Source: JAPYWM01 sp964489015 (GTDB lineage: Bacteria > Bacteroidota > Bacteroidia > SpSt-205). Taken from it: a stretch of 28,189 bases of DNA. The stretch covers positions 1 to 28,189 of the forward strand of contig CAZAXD010000025.1 in the NCBI GenBank assembly GCA_964489015.1, read 5' to 3'. Position 1 is the first letter of the stretch. Each line of letters begins with the position of its first letter. The position numbers and the translations under genes are program-made. This document shows positions 14,882-22,051 of this stretch, one piece after another. The notes below the pieces were generated by a model. It did not search any database and was not told the origin of the DNA. It worked only from the letters and a program-made list of their open reading frames with translations.

Positions 14882-14889
14882 TATCTTTA
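14882..14889 (+). promoter_or_regulatory. Probable -7 box (TATCTTTA) for the barrel gene at 14896
   Basis: Seven of eight positions match TAnnTTTG (final A instead of G). GCGAAG and the ATG follow, so the predicted transcript is leaderless or nearly so. The box lies 9 bp from the start of the divergent DUF429 remnant. Confidence 0.5.
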
Positions 14890-14895
14890 GCGAAG

Positions 14896-15672
14896 ATGCG
14901 CTTTCTCTTACTTGCTTGGCTCACTACAGGTGCATGGGCCCAATACCTCGTGCCGCGCCTTTTGAGCATAAGCCAGGTCCAAAGCGCGCTCACCCATGAA
15001 CCGCTAAGCGCCAACCCCGCCTCTGGCTTTGGAAAATTAGTTTTTCAAACGGGTAGTGCTATCTATGCACCGACCCCCGAGTGGAATTATCAATCGATTG
15101 GCCTCAGCTACGGCTGGGATAGCTTGCAAGCCATTTCGATTTTAGGTCATTATTCAGGCTTTGACAAGCTTAGCCACTTCCATGGCGGGATAGGCTATGC
15201 TTTGCGGCTTTTTCAGCGCAGCATAACCGTGGCGGTACGGGGCCGGGCTTTGCATACCAATCTACAAGAGTACGGGCGGGTTTCTCAAGTCACGGCGGAT
15301 CTGGGTCTCCTGTGGCAGATCGGTCCTGCTTTGCGCTTCGGCGGCTACGGCTATAACCTTTTAGCCCGGGGATGGGGGCGCTTGCCGGGTAGCAGCCAGT
15401 TTGGCCTCGGCGTTAGTTATAAACCCACCACCCAAAGCGAGGCCCTGCTTGAACTAGTCCAGCCTAGCGTGGGGACGCTTCAGGTGCGTACGGGCTTTCG
15501 CTATCGGCCTGTATCCGTTTTAGAGCTTAGGCTGGGGGTGGGGGCTCCTCTTCTCGAAGTAAGTGGCGGCTTCTCTTTATACCACCGGACCTTGGGCTTA
15601 GATTTCGGGTACCTGTACAACCCAAGGGTGGGCAGCTGGGTGGGGATAGGCTTCTCGTATAGCCGCCTATGA
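14896..15672 (+). CDS. Predicted outer-membrane beta-barrel protein, unassigned
   Basis: 258 residues. Signal peptide MRFLLLAWLTTGAWA with Gln next, then about a dozen alternating hydrophobic/aromatic strands, ending in GSWVGIGFSYSRL, a typical barrel C-terminus. The segment LSANPASGFGK near 34-44 recalls the NPA region of the PorV/PorQ/FadL-like barrels of Bacteroidota, but the similarity is too slight for an assignment. The stop overlaps the start of the HhH-barrel gene by 4 bases (ATGA), so the two are probably made in matched amounts and may work together. The function is not known; a passive companion or assembly partner for the next protein is an inference from the coupling alone. Confidence 0.7.
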   Translation: MRFLLLAWLTTGAWAQYLVPRLLSISQVQSALTHEPLSANPASGFGKLVFQTGSAIYAPTPEWNYQSIGLSYGWDSLQAISILGHYSGFDKLSHFHGGIGYALRLFQRSITVAVRGRALHTNLQEYGRVSQVTADLGLLWQIGPALRFGGYGYNLLARGWGRLPGSSQFGLGVSYKPTTQSEALLELVQPSVGTLQVRTGFRYRPVSVLELRLGVGAPLLEVSGGFSLYHRTLGLDFGYLYNPRVGSWVGIGFSYSRL

Positions 15673-17753
15673 GGGGGCTCGTAGTGGTACTGGGCCTAGC
15701 GCTCCTACAAGCCCAACTGCTGCCAGACACGGTAGAGGCGGGACGGCTCGAGCTGCAGCTCGAGGATCAAGCTGAGAGCGCACCCGAAGGCCTAGATTGG
15801 ACCCAGCTAAGCGATATCCTGCAAAGTCGACGCCCCCTGGATCTCAATACAGCTTCGGTACGCGAGCTCCTGCAAATACCAGGCCTCACCCCGCAGCTTA
15901 TCAAGCAGCTGCGCGCCTACCAAAAACGCTATGGGGCTCTGCTTTCCATTTATGAACTGCAAGCCGTGCCAGGGTTTACGGTAGACCTCATTCGGCAGAT
16001 TCAGCCCTTTGTCCGGGTGCGACCTGCCACGCCGTACGACTTTGGCGAGGGTGCCCCCCAGCCGCCAAAACTGGGTCAACTCCCGAATCTAGCACGCTTT
16101 ACCTTCATCCAGCGTGCGCAGCGCAATTATGACTTGGTAGGGGAGGGAGGCCACTGGCAGCCCGAAACCTTACAAGGGGCTGTAGGCGCTCCTTATCGGC
16201 TATATACGCGGCTTTGGCTCCAAGCAAACCCTTACTTGTCCGCCGCCCTAATCGGGGAAAAAGACTACTACGAGCCGCTTCGATGGCAACCCAACGGTCG
16301 GTATTATGGGTATGACTTCCTCAGTGGGCACCTGATGGTGGGGAGCTTAGGCCGTCTAAATCGCCTAATTCTTGGGGATTACATTTTGCAGGTGGGTCAG
16401 GGACTTGTTTTAGCCCGAGGTTTGGGCTTTGGGAAAGGAGGAGACCCTATCCTTACGCTAAAGCAACCGCATTATGGACTCGTCCCCTATACCTCTGTCA
16501 ATGAGTTTCAGTTTTGGCGGGGTGCTGTGGTGAGCTATCAGCTTTCACGCCGCTTAGAAGTGATAGCATTCGCTTCTCGGCTGCGTCAGGATGGTACCCC
16601 TACGACGATTCAAGTCACCGGTGATGAGGACACAGAGGCCATCGCTATCCGCACGCTGCTTGCTTCGGGCCTCCATCGCACTTCCAGCGAGCTAGCCCGC
16701 CGAAAGAACCTGCTCACCACCGCCAACGGCGCTGTGCTAACTTACCGACACCGTTATACGACTTTGGGAGGCACTATTCTAAACCAGCGCTTTGCCCCCC
16801 CGCTGCGCCTACAGGGAGATGCGCCCTATCAGCGCTACAACTTTACTGGGACTGCACATCAGCTGGGCAGCGTCTTTTGGGACGTCACCTTTGGGAATGT
16901 CAATACCTTTGGCGAGGTAGCGCTCAGCGCTCAAGGTGCTAAAGCCTTTACAGCGGCTTTGAGTGCCGTGCTGGCGCCATCCTTAGATGTCGCTTTGCAG
17001 GTGCGGCATTTTGATGTCAACTTTACCTCCTTCTATGGGTATGCCTATGCGGAAAGGCCCTGGGCGCTCCAAAACGAGCAGGGCATTTATATCGGATTTC
17101 GTTTGCGTCCACATCCCAAGTGGGAGCTAGCTGGCTTTTACGATCTATACCGCTTTCCGTGGTATCGCTACCGGGCACACGGCACCACTACAGGTCATGA
17201 AAACCTCCTTCAGCTCACCTACCGACCGAATCGTCGGTTTCAGGCCTATGCTCGATTGCGATACGAAACGAAGCCCTATGATAGGTCAGGCGACACAGCC
17301 CAGTGGTATCGGCTCATAGACCACACTCGTGCCTATATGAGGCTCCATGTCTTGTACCAGGTTGCGCCGCAATGGCGCTATCAGGTCCGCTTAGAGCGCA
17401 GTTTATACATTCGAGAAGAGCGGAGTCGCGGCTATCTTCTGTACCAGGACATACGCTGGCAACCGGGCTTTTCTTGGAGCCTAAGCGTGCGGTGGGTCGT
17501 TTTCCGAATTCAAGACTACGATGCCCGGATTTACACGTATGAGAGTATGCCGCCTACGACGTTTTTTATTCCGAGTTACTATGGGGACGGCCAGCGGGTG
17601 TATGCCCTACTACGGTGCCAAATAGGACGCCACTGGACCATATGGCTACGCGGAGGCCATCTGCTCTTTCGCGTGCCCGGCGTGCGGGAATTTCAAAAGC
17701 GCTGGGAGGGGCTTTTGCAGCTACGCTACGAGCTCAAAGGCCAGGCAAGCTAA
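15669..17753 (+). CDS. ComEA-like helix-hairpin-helix protein with C-terminal outer-membrane barrel
   Basis: A 694-residue protein: signal peptide about 1-16 (cleavage before Gln), a low-complexity acidic linker, a tandem helix-hairpin-helix region about 57-116, then roughly 550 residues of alternating aromatic strands (for example YYGYDFLSGHLMVG, RFQAYARLRYE) consistent with a large barrel. The HhH region reads LDLNTASVRELLQIPGLT followed by a second hairpin LQAVPGFT, the LNTA...IPG pattern of ComEA and related non-specific DNA-binding proteins. Proteins of this architecture occur across Bacteroidota with no defined role. Predicted topology places the HhH module in the periplasm. A strong hairpin straddles the stop codon. 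Confidence 0.78.
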   Translation: MRGLVVVLGLALLQAQLLPDTVEAGRLELQLEDQAESAPEGLDWTQLSDILQSRRPLDLNTASVRELLQIPGLTPQLIKQLRAYQKRYGALLSIYELQAVPGFTVDLIRQIQPFVRVRPATPYDFGEGAPQPPKLGQLPNLARFTFIQRAQRNYDLVGEGGHWQPETLQGAVGAPYRLYTRLWLQANPYLSAALIGEKDYYEPLRWQPNGRYYGYDFLSGHLMVGSLGRLNRLILGDYILQVGQGLVLARGLGFGKGGDPILTLKQPHYGLVPYTSVNEFQFWRGAVVSYQLSRRLEVIAFASRLRQDGTPTTIQVTGDEDTEAIAIRTLLASGLHRTSSELARRKNLLTTANGAVLTYRHRYTTLGGTILNQRFAPPLRLQGDAPYQRYNFTGTAHQLGSVFWDVTFGNVNTFGEVALSAQGAKAFTAALSAVLAPSLDVALQVRHFDVNFTSFYGYAYAERPWALQNEQGIYIGFRLRPHPKWELAGFYDLYRFPWYRYRAHGTTTGHENLLQLTYRPNRRFQAYARLRYETKPYDRSGDTAQWYRLIDHTRAYMRLHVLYQVAPQWRYQVRLERSLYIREERSRGYLLYQDIRWQPGFSWSLSVRWVVFRIQDYDARIYTYESMPPTTFFIPSYYGDGQRVYALLRCQIGRHWTIWLRGGHLLFRVPGVREFQKRWEGLLQLRYELKGQAS

Positions 17754-17767
17754 GCGCTGCCTGGCCT
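17738..17767. terminator. Strong hairpin across the HhH-barrel stop codon
   Basis: A perfect 10-bp inverted repeat, AGGCCAGGCA (17738-17747) and TGCCTGGCCT (17758-17767), with a 10-base loop holding the TAA stop. It sits between two convergent genes and probably terminates the upstream operon. The following bases (GGGTTTGTGGTTT) are only moderately T-rich. Confidence 0.65.
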
Positions 17768-17829
17768 ATCGCTAGGGTTTGTGGTTTATTAGTCAGGAGC
17801 ATGGACGGCCAATGACTGCTTAGATTCTC

Positions 17830-19578
17830 TTACTTGCCGCCCCACTGCGATTTGTATTCGATGTACTCGTCCTCACCACGCTCCACCTGTAGCCTAGGCA
17901 CATCGGCCCGCACCGCCTTGACCTCCCAGTAAAACTCGCCATCCGGTTTCGTACCATAAACGGTAAACGTGCCGTTGACAATATCCGAAGCGCTTAGGAG
18001 GTAAGGTTCGGATCCTATCGCCGTCAGATGAATGGTGCGATCCTCCTTTCTAGTCAAGGACTCAAAGTAATCTGGTAGGGTTACTTGGACTGCGCCATTA
18101 ACGAGCTTGGCCCGGCCTCGGTAGTATACGGCGAATTCTGGTCCTTCGAGGCAACCGTGTACGAGCCGCTTGCCAGGCTTAGAGGGGTGTGAGATGTCAA
18201 AGCTCTTGGAGGAAGCAGCGAAGCTGCCGTTTACATGCAGGGTGTAAGCTGGGGTGACTTGCTGCACCCCTACCCTGCCATTTTGGGTGAGCGCGAGCAC
18301 CTCGCCAACATAGCAGGGCGTCGATATTTCACAGGGAAAGAAGGCAAGCCTACCATCTGTGAAGACGCGGGCTCTATACTCCTGGGTACCACCAGAACCG
18401 CCGCGCCAGACAAGTCTAGGACCATCAGTAGCGCCATTACCCAGCATCACCTCCCCAGAGACATGCAGACGAGCCAGAGGCGCAGTGGTTCCAATCCCGA
18501 CATTCCCACCCGGCGTCATGAACATCACACCCACAGAGGCATTGTTACGAATGTAAAAGCCATTCCCGCCGTAATTTAGATACATGATATTGTCAGTCCA
18601 CCGAGGCCATAGATAATTCTCATAAGTGCCTCCAGCGTTTCTAGCGACAAAAGAAGCGCCATTATCCACGGCAAAGATCGGACTGCTACCACCCGCAATG
18701 GTTAGCCGATAGGAGGGAGCCGTCGTTGCGATGCCGACATTCGTACCGTTGTCGTAAATAACCGAGTTACAGAATACGCTGCCAGTCCACTTGAGGACGT
18801 AGTTTGTCGCTACGCCCCCACAGCCAATCAGCCCCAGAACATTCTGCCACTGGGGAGCCGCAGCGCCCTGACTGACTAAGACTTGACCCGTCGATCCTGA
18901 ATTCCCATTCGGCATCAAAGCCCCATCAAACTGCAGATTCCCCGCTACGTGCAAGCGTTGTGCCGGCGCCGTCGTCCCTATCCCGACCGTCCCATCCGTC
19001 TGAAGCGTCAGCACCTGATTGTACGCACCATTGTGATAATAAAATGTCAAGTCTCCATCTTCCACCCCACCTCTCGGCCCTGAGATATGCCAAAATAAGT
19101 TATCCGACAAGCGTTGTAAGTTCAAAAAAGGACCCCAACCAGCCGAGCCGGCCACATCCAGCGCTAATCGCGCGGTAGCACTCAATAGCTCCAGCCTATA
19201 CGAAGGAGCCACCGCTCCAAGCCCTACGTTACCATTATGCATAACTGTCACAAGCCCAGAAGTCCCATATCTTAGGTCTAAGTAAGCCGAGGAAGGCACA
19301 TCCCGAGCCACAAGCCGAAAAGGTCCGCCCGTGTGACCATATGGCTGGATAGTGAGTCGAGTAACCTCACCTGCCGTCCCAGCCGTAGCCTGCTGACGCC
19401 CCACGTGTAAATCTCCCACCACCCCATTAGGCAAACCGCCGCTGGGGCCTACAACTTGATTACCCAGCACATCCAGCCGCGCCTGCGGTGTCGCCGTGCC
19501 GATACCGACATTCTGAGACCATAAGAACTCAAGTAAGAGTACAGCAAGCCCTATTTGTAAGGCGATACGAATTACCAT
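17830..19578 (-). CDS. Secreted fibre-like repeat protein with phage tail-fibre-type C-terminal domain
   Basis: 582 residues. Signal peptide ending FLWS with Gln next (about 1-21), then a Gly/Asn-rich shaft containing six copies of a motif of the form VGIGTTAPxxRLHVxG at about 24, 118, 198, 281, 360 and 436, spaced roughly 75-95 residues. The C-terminal 125 residues (from KSFDISHPSKPGKRLVHGCLEGPE, via LPDYFESLTR and LTAIG, to the end) resemble the terminal domain of many phage tail fibres and bacterial fibre-like surface proteins. Such proteins usually trimerise. No T9SS sorting tail is visible, so the route to the surface is unclear. It is a single-gene unit between a terminator hairpin and its own promoter-like box. 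Function inferred: adhesion or surface display. Confidence 0.75.
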   Translation of the reverse strand: MVIRIALQIGLAVLLLEFLWSQNVGIGTATPQARLDVLGNQVVGPSGGLPNGVVGDLHVGRQQATAGTAGEVTRLTIQPYGHTGGPFRLVARDVPSSAYLDLRYGTSGLVTVMHNGNVGLGAVAPSYRLELLSATARLALDVAGSAGWGPFLNLQRLSDNLFWHISGPRGGVEDGDLTFYYHNGAYNQVLTLQTDGTVGIGTTAPAQRLHVAGNLQFDGALMPNGNSGSTGQVLVSQGAAAPQWQNVLGLIGCGGVATNYVLKWTGSVFCNSVIYDNGTNVGIATTAPSYRLTIAGGSSPIFAVDNGASFVARNAGGTYENYLWPRWTDNIMYLNYGGNGFYIRNNASVGVMFMTPGGNVGIGTTAPLARLHVSGEVMLGNGATDGPRLVWRGGSGGTQEYRARVFTDGRLAFFPCEISTPCYVGEVLALTQNGRVGVQQVTPAYTLHVNGSFAASSKSFDISHPSKPGKRLVHGCLEGPEFAVYYRGRAKLVNGAVQVTLPDYFESLTRKEDRTIHLTAIGSEPYLLSASDIVNGTFTVYGTKPDGEFYWEVKAVRADVPRLQVERGEDEYIEYKSQWGGK

Positions 19579-19582
19579 GCTC

Positions 19583-19590
19583 TAAATTTA
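19583..19590 (-). promoter_or_regulatory. Probable -7 box (TAAATTTA) for the fibre gene
   Basis: Seven of eight positions match TAnnTTTG (A in place of final G) on the minus strand, followed by GAGC and the ATG at 19578. The spacing is the same as at exact boxes elsewhere in the window. Confidence 0.5.
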
Positions 19591-19661
19591 CGACAAAGCA
19601 TTTGATCCGTGAAACCAAACTTTTGTTGTGATTCTCGCTGCTCGCTAAGGCGTCCGACTAG

Positions 19662-19674
19662 CTTGTGTCACAAG
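19662..19674. repeat. Palindrome CTTGTG-T-CACAAG upstream of cutA
   Basis: A perfect 13-bp dyad centred about 28 bp upstream of the cutA -7 box, in the 129-bp region between the divergent fibre and cutA genes. Its position and symmetry suit an operator. No regulator can be named. Confidence 0.4.
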
Positions 19675-19695
19675 TGCTATAGGGCATGTTTTGCC

Positions 19696-19703
19696 TATCT
19701 TTG
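19696..19703 (+). promoter_or_regulatory. Bacteroidota -7 box (TATCTTTG) for cutA
   Basis: An exact TAnnTTTG, followed by AGAC and the ATG at 19708. It predicts a leaderless transcript running through cutA, the DUF2279 gene, the serine hydrolase and mutL. Confidence 0.7.
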
Positions 19704-19707
19704 AGAC

Positions 19708-20037
19708 ATGGAGAGCGAGTTTGCCCTTATTTACATCACGACCTCGGGGCCGGAAGAAGCCCAGAAATTGGCTAAAGCTGTATTAGAGCGGCGGCTGGCA
19801 GCCTGTGCGAATATCTTTCCCGCTACGCAGGCCCTCTACCGGTGGGAAGGGCAGATTACCGCTGCCACAGAGGCGGTTCTCCTCCTCAAAGCCCCTGCTA
19901 GCTACTACACCGAAATCGAAAAAGTGATTAGAGCGCAGCATAGCTACCAGACCCCTGCCATTCTCCAGATCCCGCTTTCCCAAGGGCTACCCGAATTTTT
20001 CCGATGGATAGCCCGAGAAACCGAGTTTGAATACTAA
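19708..20037 (+). CDS. cutA: CutA1-like divalent-cation tolerance protein
   Basis: A 109-residue trimeric ferredoxin-like protein of the CutA1 family. Signature segments: IYITTSGPEEAQKLAKAVLE at the N-terminus, RRLAACANIFPA (29-40) with the conserved Cys, YRWEGQI (44-50), EAVLLLKAP, and the C-terminal TPAILQIPL...FFRWI. Full length for the family. CutA1 proteins are linked to copper and other divalent-cation tolerance in E. coli, but their molecular role is unsettled. It is cytoplasmic here, with no signal peptide. The start is fixed by the promoter box 4 bases upstream. Its stop codon directly abuts the next ATG (TAAATG), so it is co-transcribed with the DUF2279 gene. Confidence 0.93.
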   Translation: MESEFALIYITTSGPEEAQKLAKAVLERRLAACANIFPATQALYRWEGQITAATEAVLLLKAPASYYTEIEKVIRAQHSYQTPAILQIPLSQGLPEFFRWIARETEFEY

Positions 20038-20856
20038 ATGCTGTGGCTGGCGGTCGTGATGCTCGCATGGCAACAGGATAGCTCCACCAGCTATAAGCGC
20101 TACTTTTGGGGTGGTGTAGGGGCCGCCTATGGGGTTATTTACGGGCTGCCTATGGCTAGCTGGTATGATTGGCGCACGGCACAAGGCTGGCGCTGGTTCA
20201 ATGATGGGCACGAGTGGAAGCAGATGGATAAGCTCGGCCACGTGTGGACGACCTATCACCTTAGCACGCTGAGCTATGCTGGCGCTCAGATGGCGGGCTA
20301 TAGCCGCCCTCAGGCCTTATGGCTAAGCGCCATCGTAGGTTGGACCGCTCAAGCCACGATAGAGATCATCGATGGCTGCTTTCCCAGGTGGGGCGCCTCC
20401 GCTTGGGACTTAGCAGCTAATACCATAGGCACGGGGCTCTTTTTACTCGAGACGGGTGCCCTGCAAGCGACGGCCTGGGGGGTGGGTATGCGATTTTCTT
20501 TTTGGCCCACTGCTTACGCCAGGGCACGCCCGGACCTTCTAGGACAGGGCGCTAGTCAGATCCTAAAGGACTATAACGGGCAAACCTATTGGCTGTGTGT
20601 ATTTCATAGATCATGGCCGATGGGCTTGGCCCTTGGACATAGCGCAAAGGGGCTCTTGGGCGGGTACGGCCAAGTCGGTCCCGCTCAGATAGCAGCCCGT
20701 GAAAGGCGGCAGTGGCTCCTCTCCTTAGAGCCTTACTGGCCCTTCTTCATTAGGCGCAAGAGCTGGACTTTTCTCTTTTTAGCTGCACTTAAGTTTCCAT
20801 TCCCGACGCTCATCTATGATCAGAAAAAGGTTCGTCTGGCTCCTGTGTATTTTTAG
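20038..20856 (+). CDS. DUF2279 family membrane-associated protein
   Basis: 272 residues. A short hydrophobic N-terminus (MLWLAVVMLAWQQ) is either a signal peptide or an anchor, followed by glycine-rich hydrophobic segments about 21-43 and 85-110. The conserved block FNDGHEWKQMDKLGHVWTTYH (about 55-75) is the hallmark of DUF2279, and ASAWDLAANTIGTGLF (about 121-136) is the second conserved block. The family (including YfiM-like proteins) is envelope-associated and of unknown function. The two blocks place Asp, Lys and His residues next to membrane helices. The start codon follows the cutA stop without a gap, and the 3' end overlaps the serine hydrolase by 41 bases. Confidence 0.8.
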   Translation: MLWLAVVMLAWQQDSSTSYKRYFWGGVGAAYGVIYGLPMASWYDWRTAQGWRWFNDGHEWKQMDKLGHVWTTYHLSTLSYAGAQMAGYSRPQALWLSAIVGWTAQATIEIIDGCFPRWGASAWDLAANTIGTGLFLLETGALQATAWGVGMRFSFWPTAYARARPDLLGQGASQILKDYNGQTYWLCVFHRSWPMGLALGHSAKGLLGGYGQVGPAQIAARERRQWLLSLEPYWPFFIRRKSWTFLFLAALKFPFPTLIYDQKKVRLAPVYF

Positions 20857-22051
20857 CTTGGGTTTCCTTCCGCCGGACACATACAAGCCTCAGGTGAATA
20901 GCCTTTCTCGGCCGGATACGGTCTGGCTGGCGCGCTTTGTGAGCGAACGGGCCCCGCAGCTCTTGCCGTACCTCCAAGCTGCTAAAGCCTACCGTCTGCA
21001 AATCCTCTACACCCAAATCAACCGGGATAACAGAAACCGCCCCATCCTGAAGCATTATGCCTTCCGGCTCGATACCAGTGAGTATTTTTACCCGGCTAGC
21101 CTTATCAAGCTTCCCCTTACCATTCTCGCCTTGGAAAAGCTCCATCGGTTAGGACAAAGTAGTCTCCATGCTCATATTCGCCTCCAGCTAGAGCCTGGTC
21201 CGAATGGCTGCCTGGCGACAGCCCCCACCAAAGCGTACAGCTTAGAGGAAGCCATCAAGCGGCAACTGGTCTATAGCGATAACGAGACGTTTGATTATCT
21301 GTATGCGCTGATCCCACCCTGGGAGGCGACAGCGCGTCTTCATCAGCGCGGTTATCGTTCGGCTTATGTGGGGCACCGCTTAGGGCGCAGTTGCAGTGCT
21401 GCCGAAAATCGCTGCGTGGAAGGGCTCACGCTTCGCTCCGAAACAGGGCAGGCTATACAAAAGATGGCCCCCATTTGCCGGGATGCCTTAGGGAGTCATC
21501 CTTACGCAGGACATCCCTACCTCCTAGACCCCCAGGCCAATGCCTTATCGCTAAAGGACGCCCATGCGCTCCTAATGGGGATCCTCTTCCCGCAAGTACT
21601 ACGACCCAATGAGCGCTTCCAACTGCATATCAACGACTATCACCTCCTGCGCCGGTATCTCTCGATGTATCCCTCCGAAGCAAAACTCGCTAAGGAATTC
21701 CCAGCCCATTTGTACCACGATGGCGTACGCAAGTATTTCCTAGTGGGAGCGAGTGACACGACCAGGCTGCCTGAACGGATCCGCATTTTTAACAAAGTCG
21801 GGCTTGCTTATGGGTATTTGGTTGATTGTGCTTATGTGGTAGACTTTGAACTAGGCGTCGAGTTCATGGTATCGGCCGTATTGTATGTGGGGTCACCGCT
21901 AGGTGGGCCCAGCGTGAGCGGCTATGACTGGAATAAAGGGTTTCGCTTTTTTCGCGAGCTAGGCTGGGCCCTATACCGTTATGAGACAGCCAGAAAAAGG
22001 CCACGCATGCCGGACCTTTCTAGCCTGCGTTATGAATACCAGAGCCGTTGA
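20816..22051 (+). CDS. Class A beta-lactamase-fold serine hydrolase
   Basis: 411 residues with a signal peptide about 1-19. The three hallmarks of the serine beta-lactamase/DD-peptidase fold are present: SLIK at 95-98 (nucleophile Ser95, general base Lys98), SDN at 154-156, and KVG at 327-329 in place of the usual KTG. About 170 residues separate SDN from KVG, clearly longer than in class A penicillinases (about 290 residues in all), and I see no ExxLN omega-loop motif. That makes antibiotic hydrolysis unlikely; a periplasmic peptidase or esterase acting on cell-wall material is more probable. The start overlaps the DUF2279 gene by 41 bases, and the 3' end overlaps mutL by 20 bases. Confidence 0.82.
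   Translation: MIRKRFVWLLCIFSLGFLPPDTYKPQVNSLSRPDTVWLARFVSERAPQLLPYLQAAKAYRLQILYTQINRDNRNRPILKHYAFRLDTSEYFYPASLIKLPLTILALEKLHRLGQSSLHAHIRLQLEPGPNGCLATAPTKAYSLEEAIKRQLVYSDNETFDYLYALIPPWEATARLHQRGYRSAYVGHRLGRSCSAAENRCVEGLTLRSETGQAIQKMAPICRDALGSHPYAGHPYLLDPQANALSLKDAHALLMGILFPQVLRPNERFQLHINDYHLLRRYLSMYPSEAKLAKEFPAHLYHDGVRKYFLVGASDTTRLPERIRIFNKVGLAYGYLVDCAYVVDFELGVEFMVSAVLYVGSPLGGPSVSGYDWNKGFRFFRELGWALYRYETARKRPRMPDLSSLRYEYQSR

Noticed and set aside
14466..15014. A 182-codon minus-strand open frame as an intact gene
   Set aside because: The middle is Arg/Cys/Ser-rich and unlike a protein, conserved DUF429 motifs lie partly in a different frame, and the N-terminal part overlaps the start and signal peptide of the well-supported barrel gene at 14896.
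17830..19578. Prophage remnant because of the tail-fibre-like protein
   Set aside because: No other phage genes, attachment sites or integrase are nearby; the signal peptide and Gln at +1 indicate a host-exported protein.
20816..22051. Antibiotic-resistance class A beta-lactamase
   Set aside because: The protein is far longer than penicillinases, has KVG rather than KTG and no visible omega-loop Glu motif, and sits in a housekeeping operon with no mobile elements.
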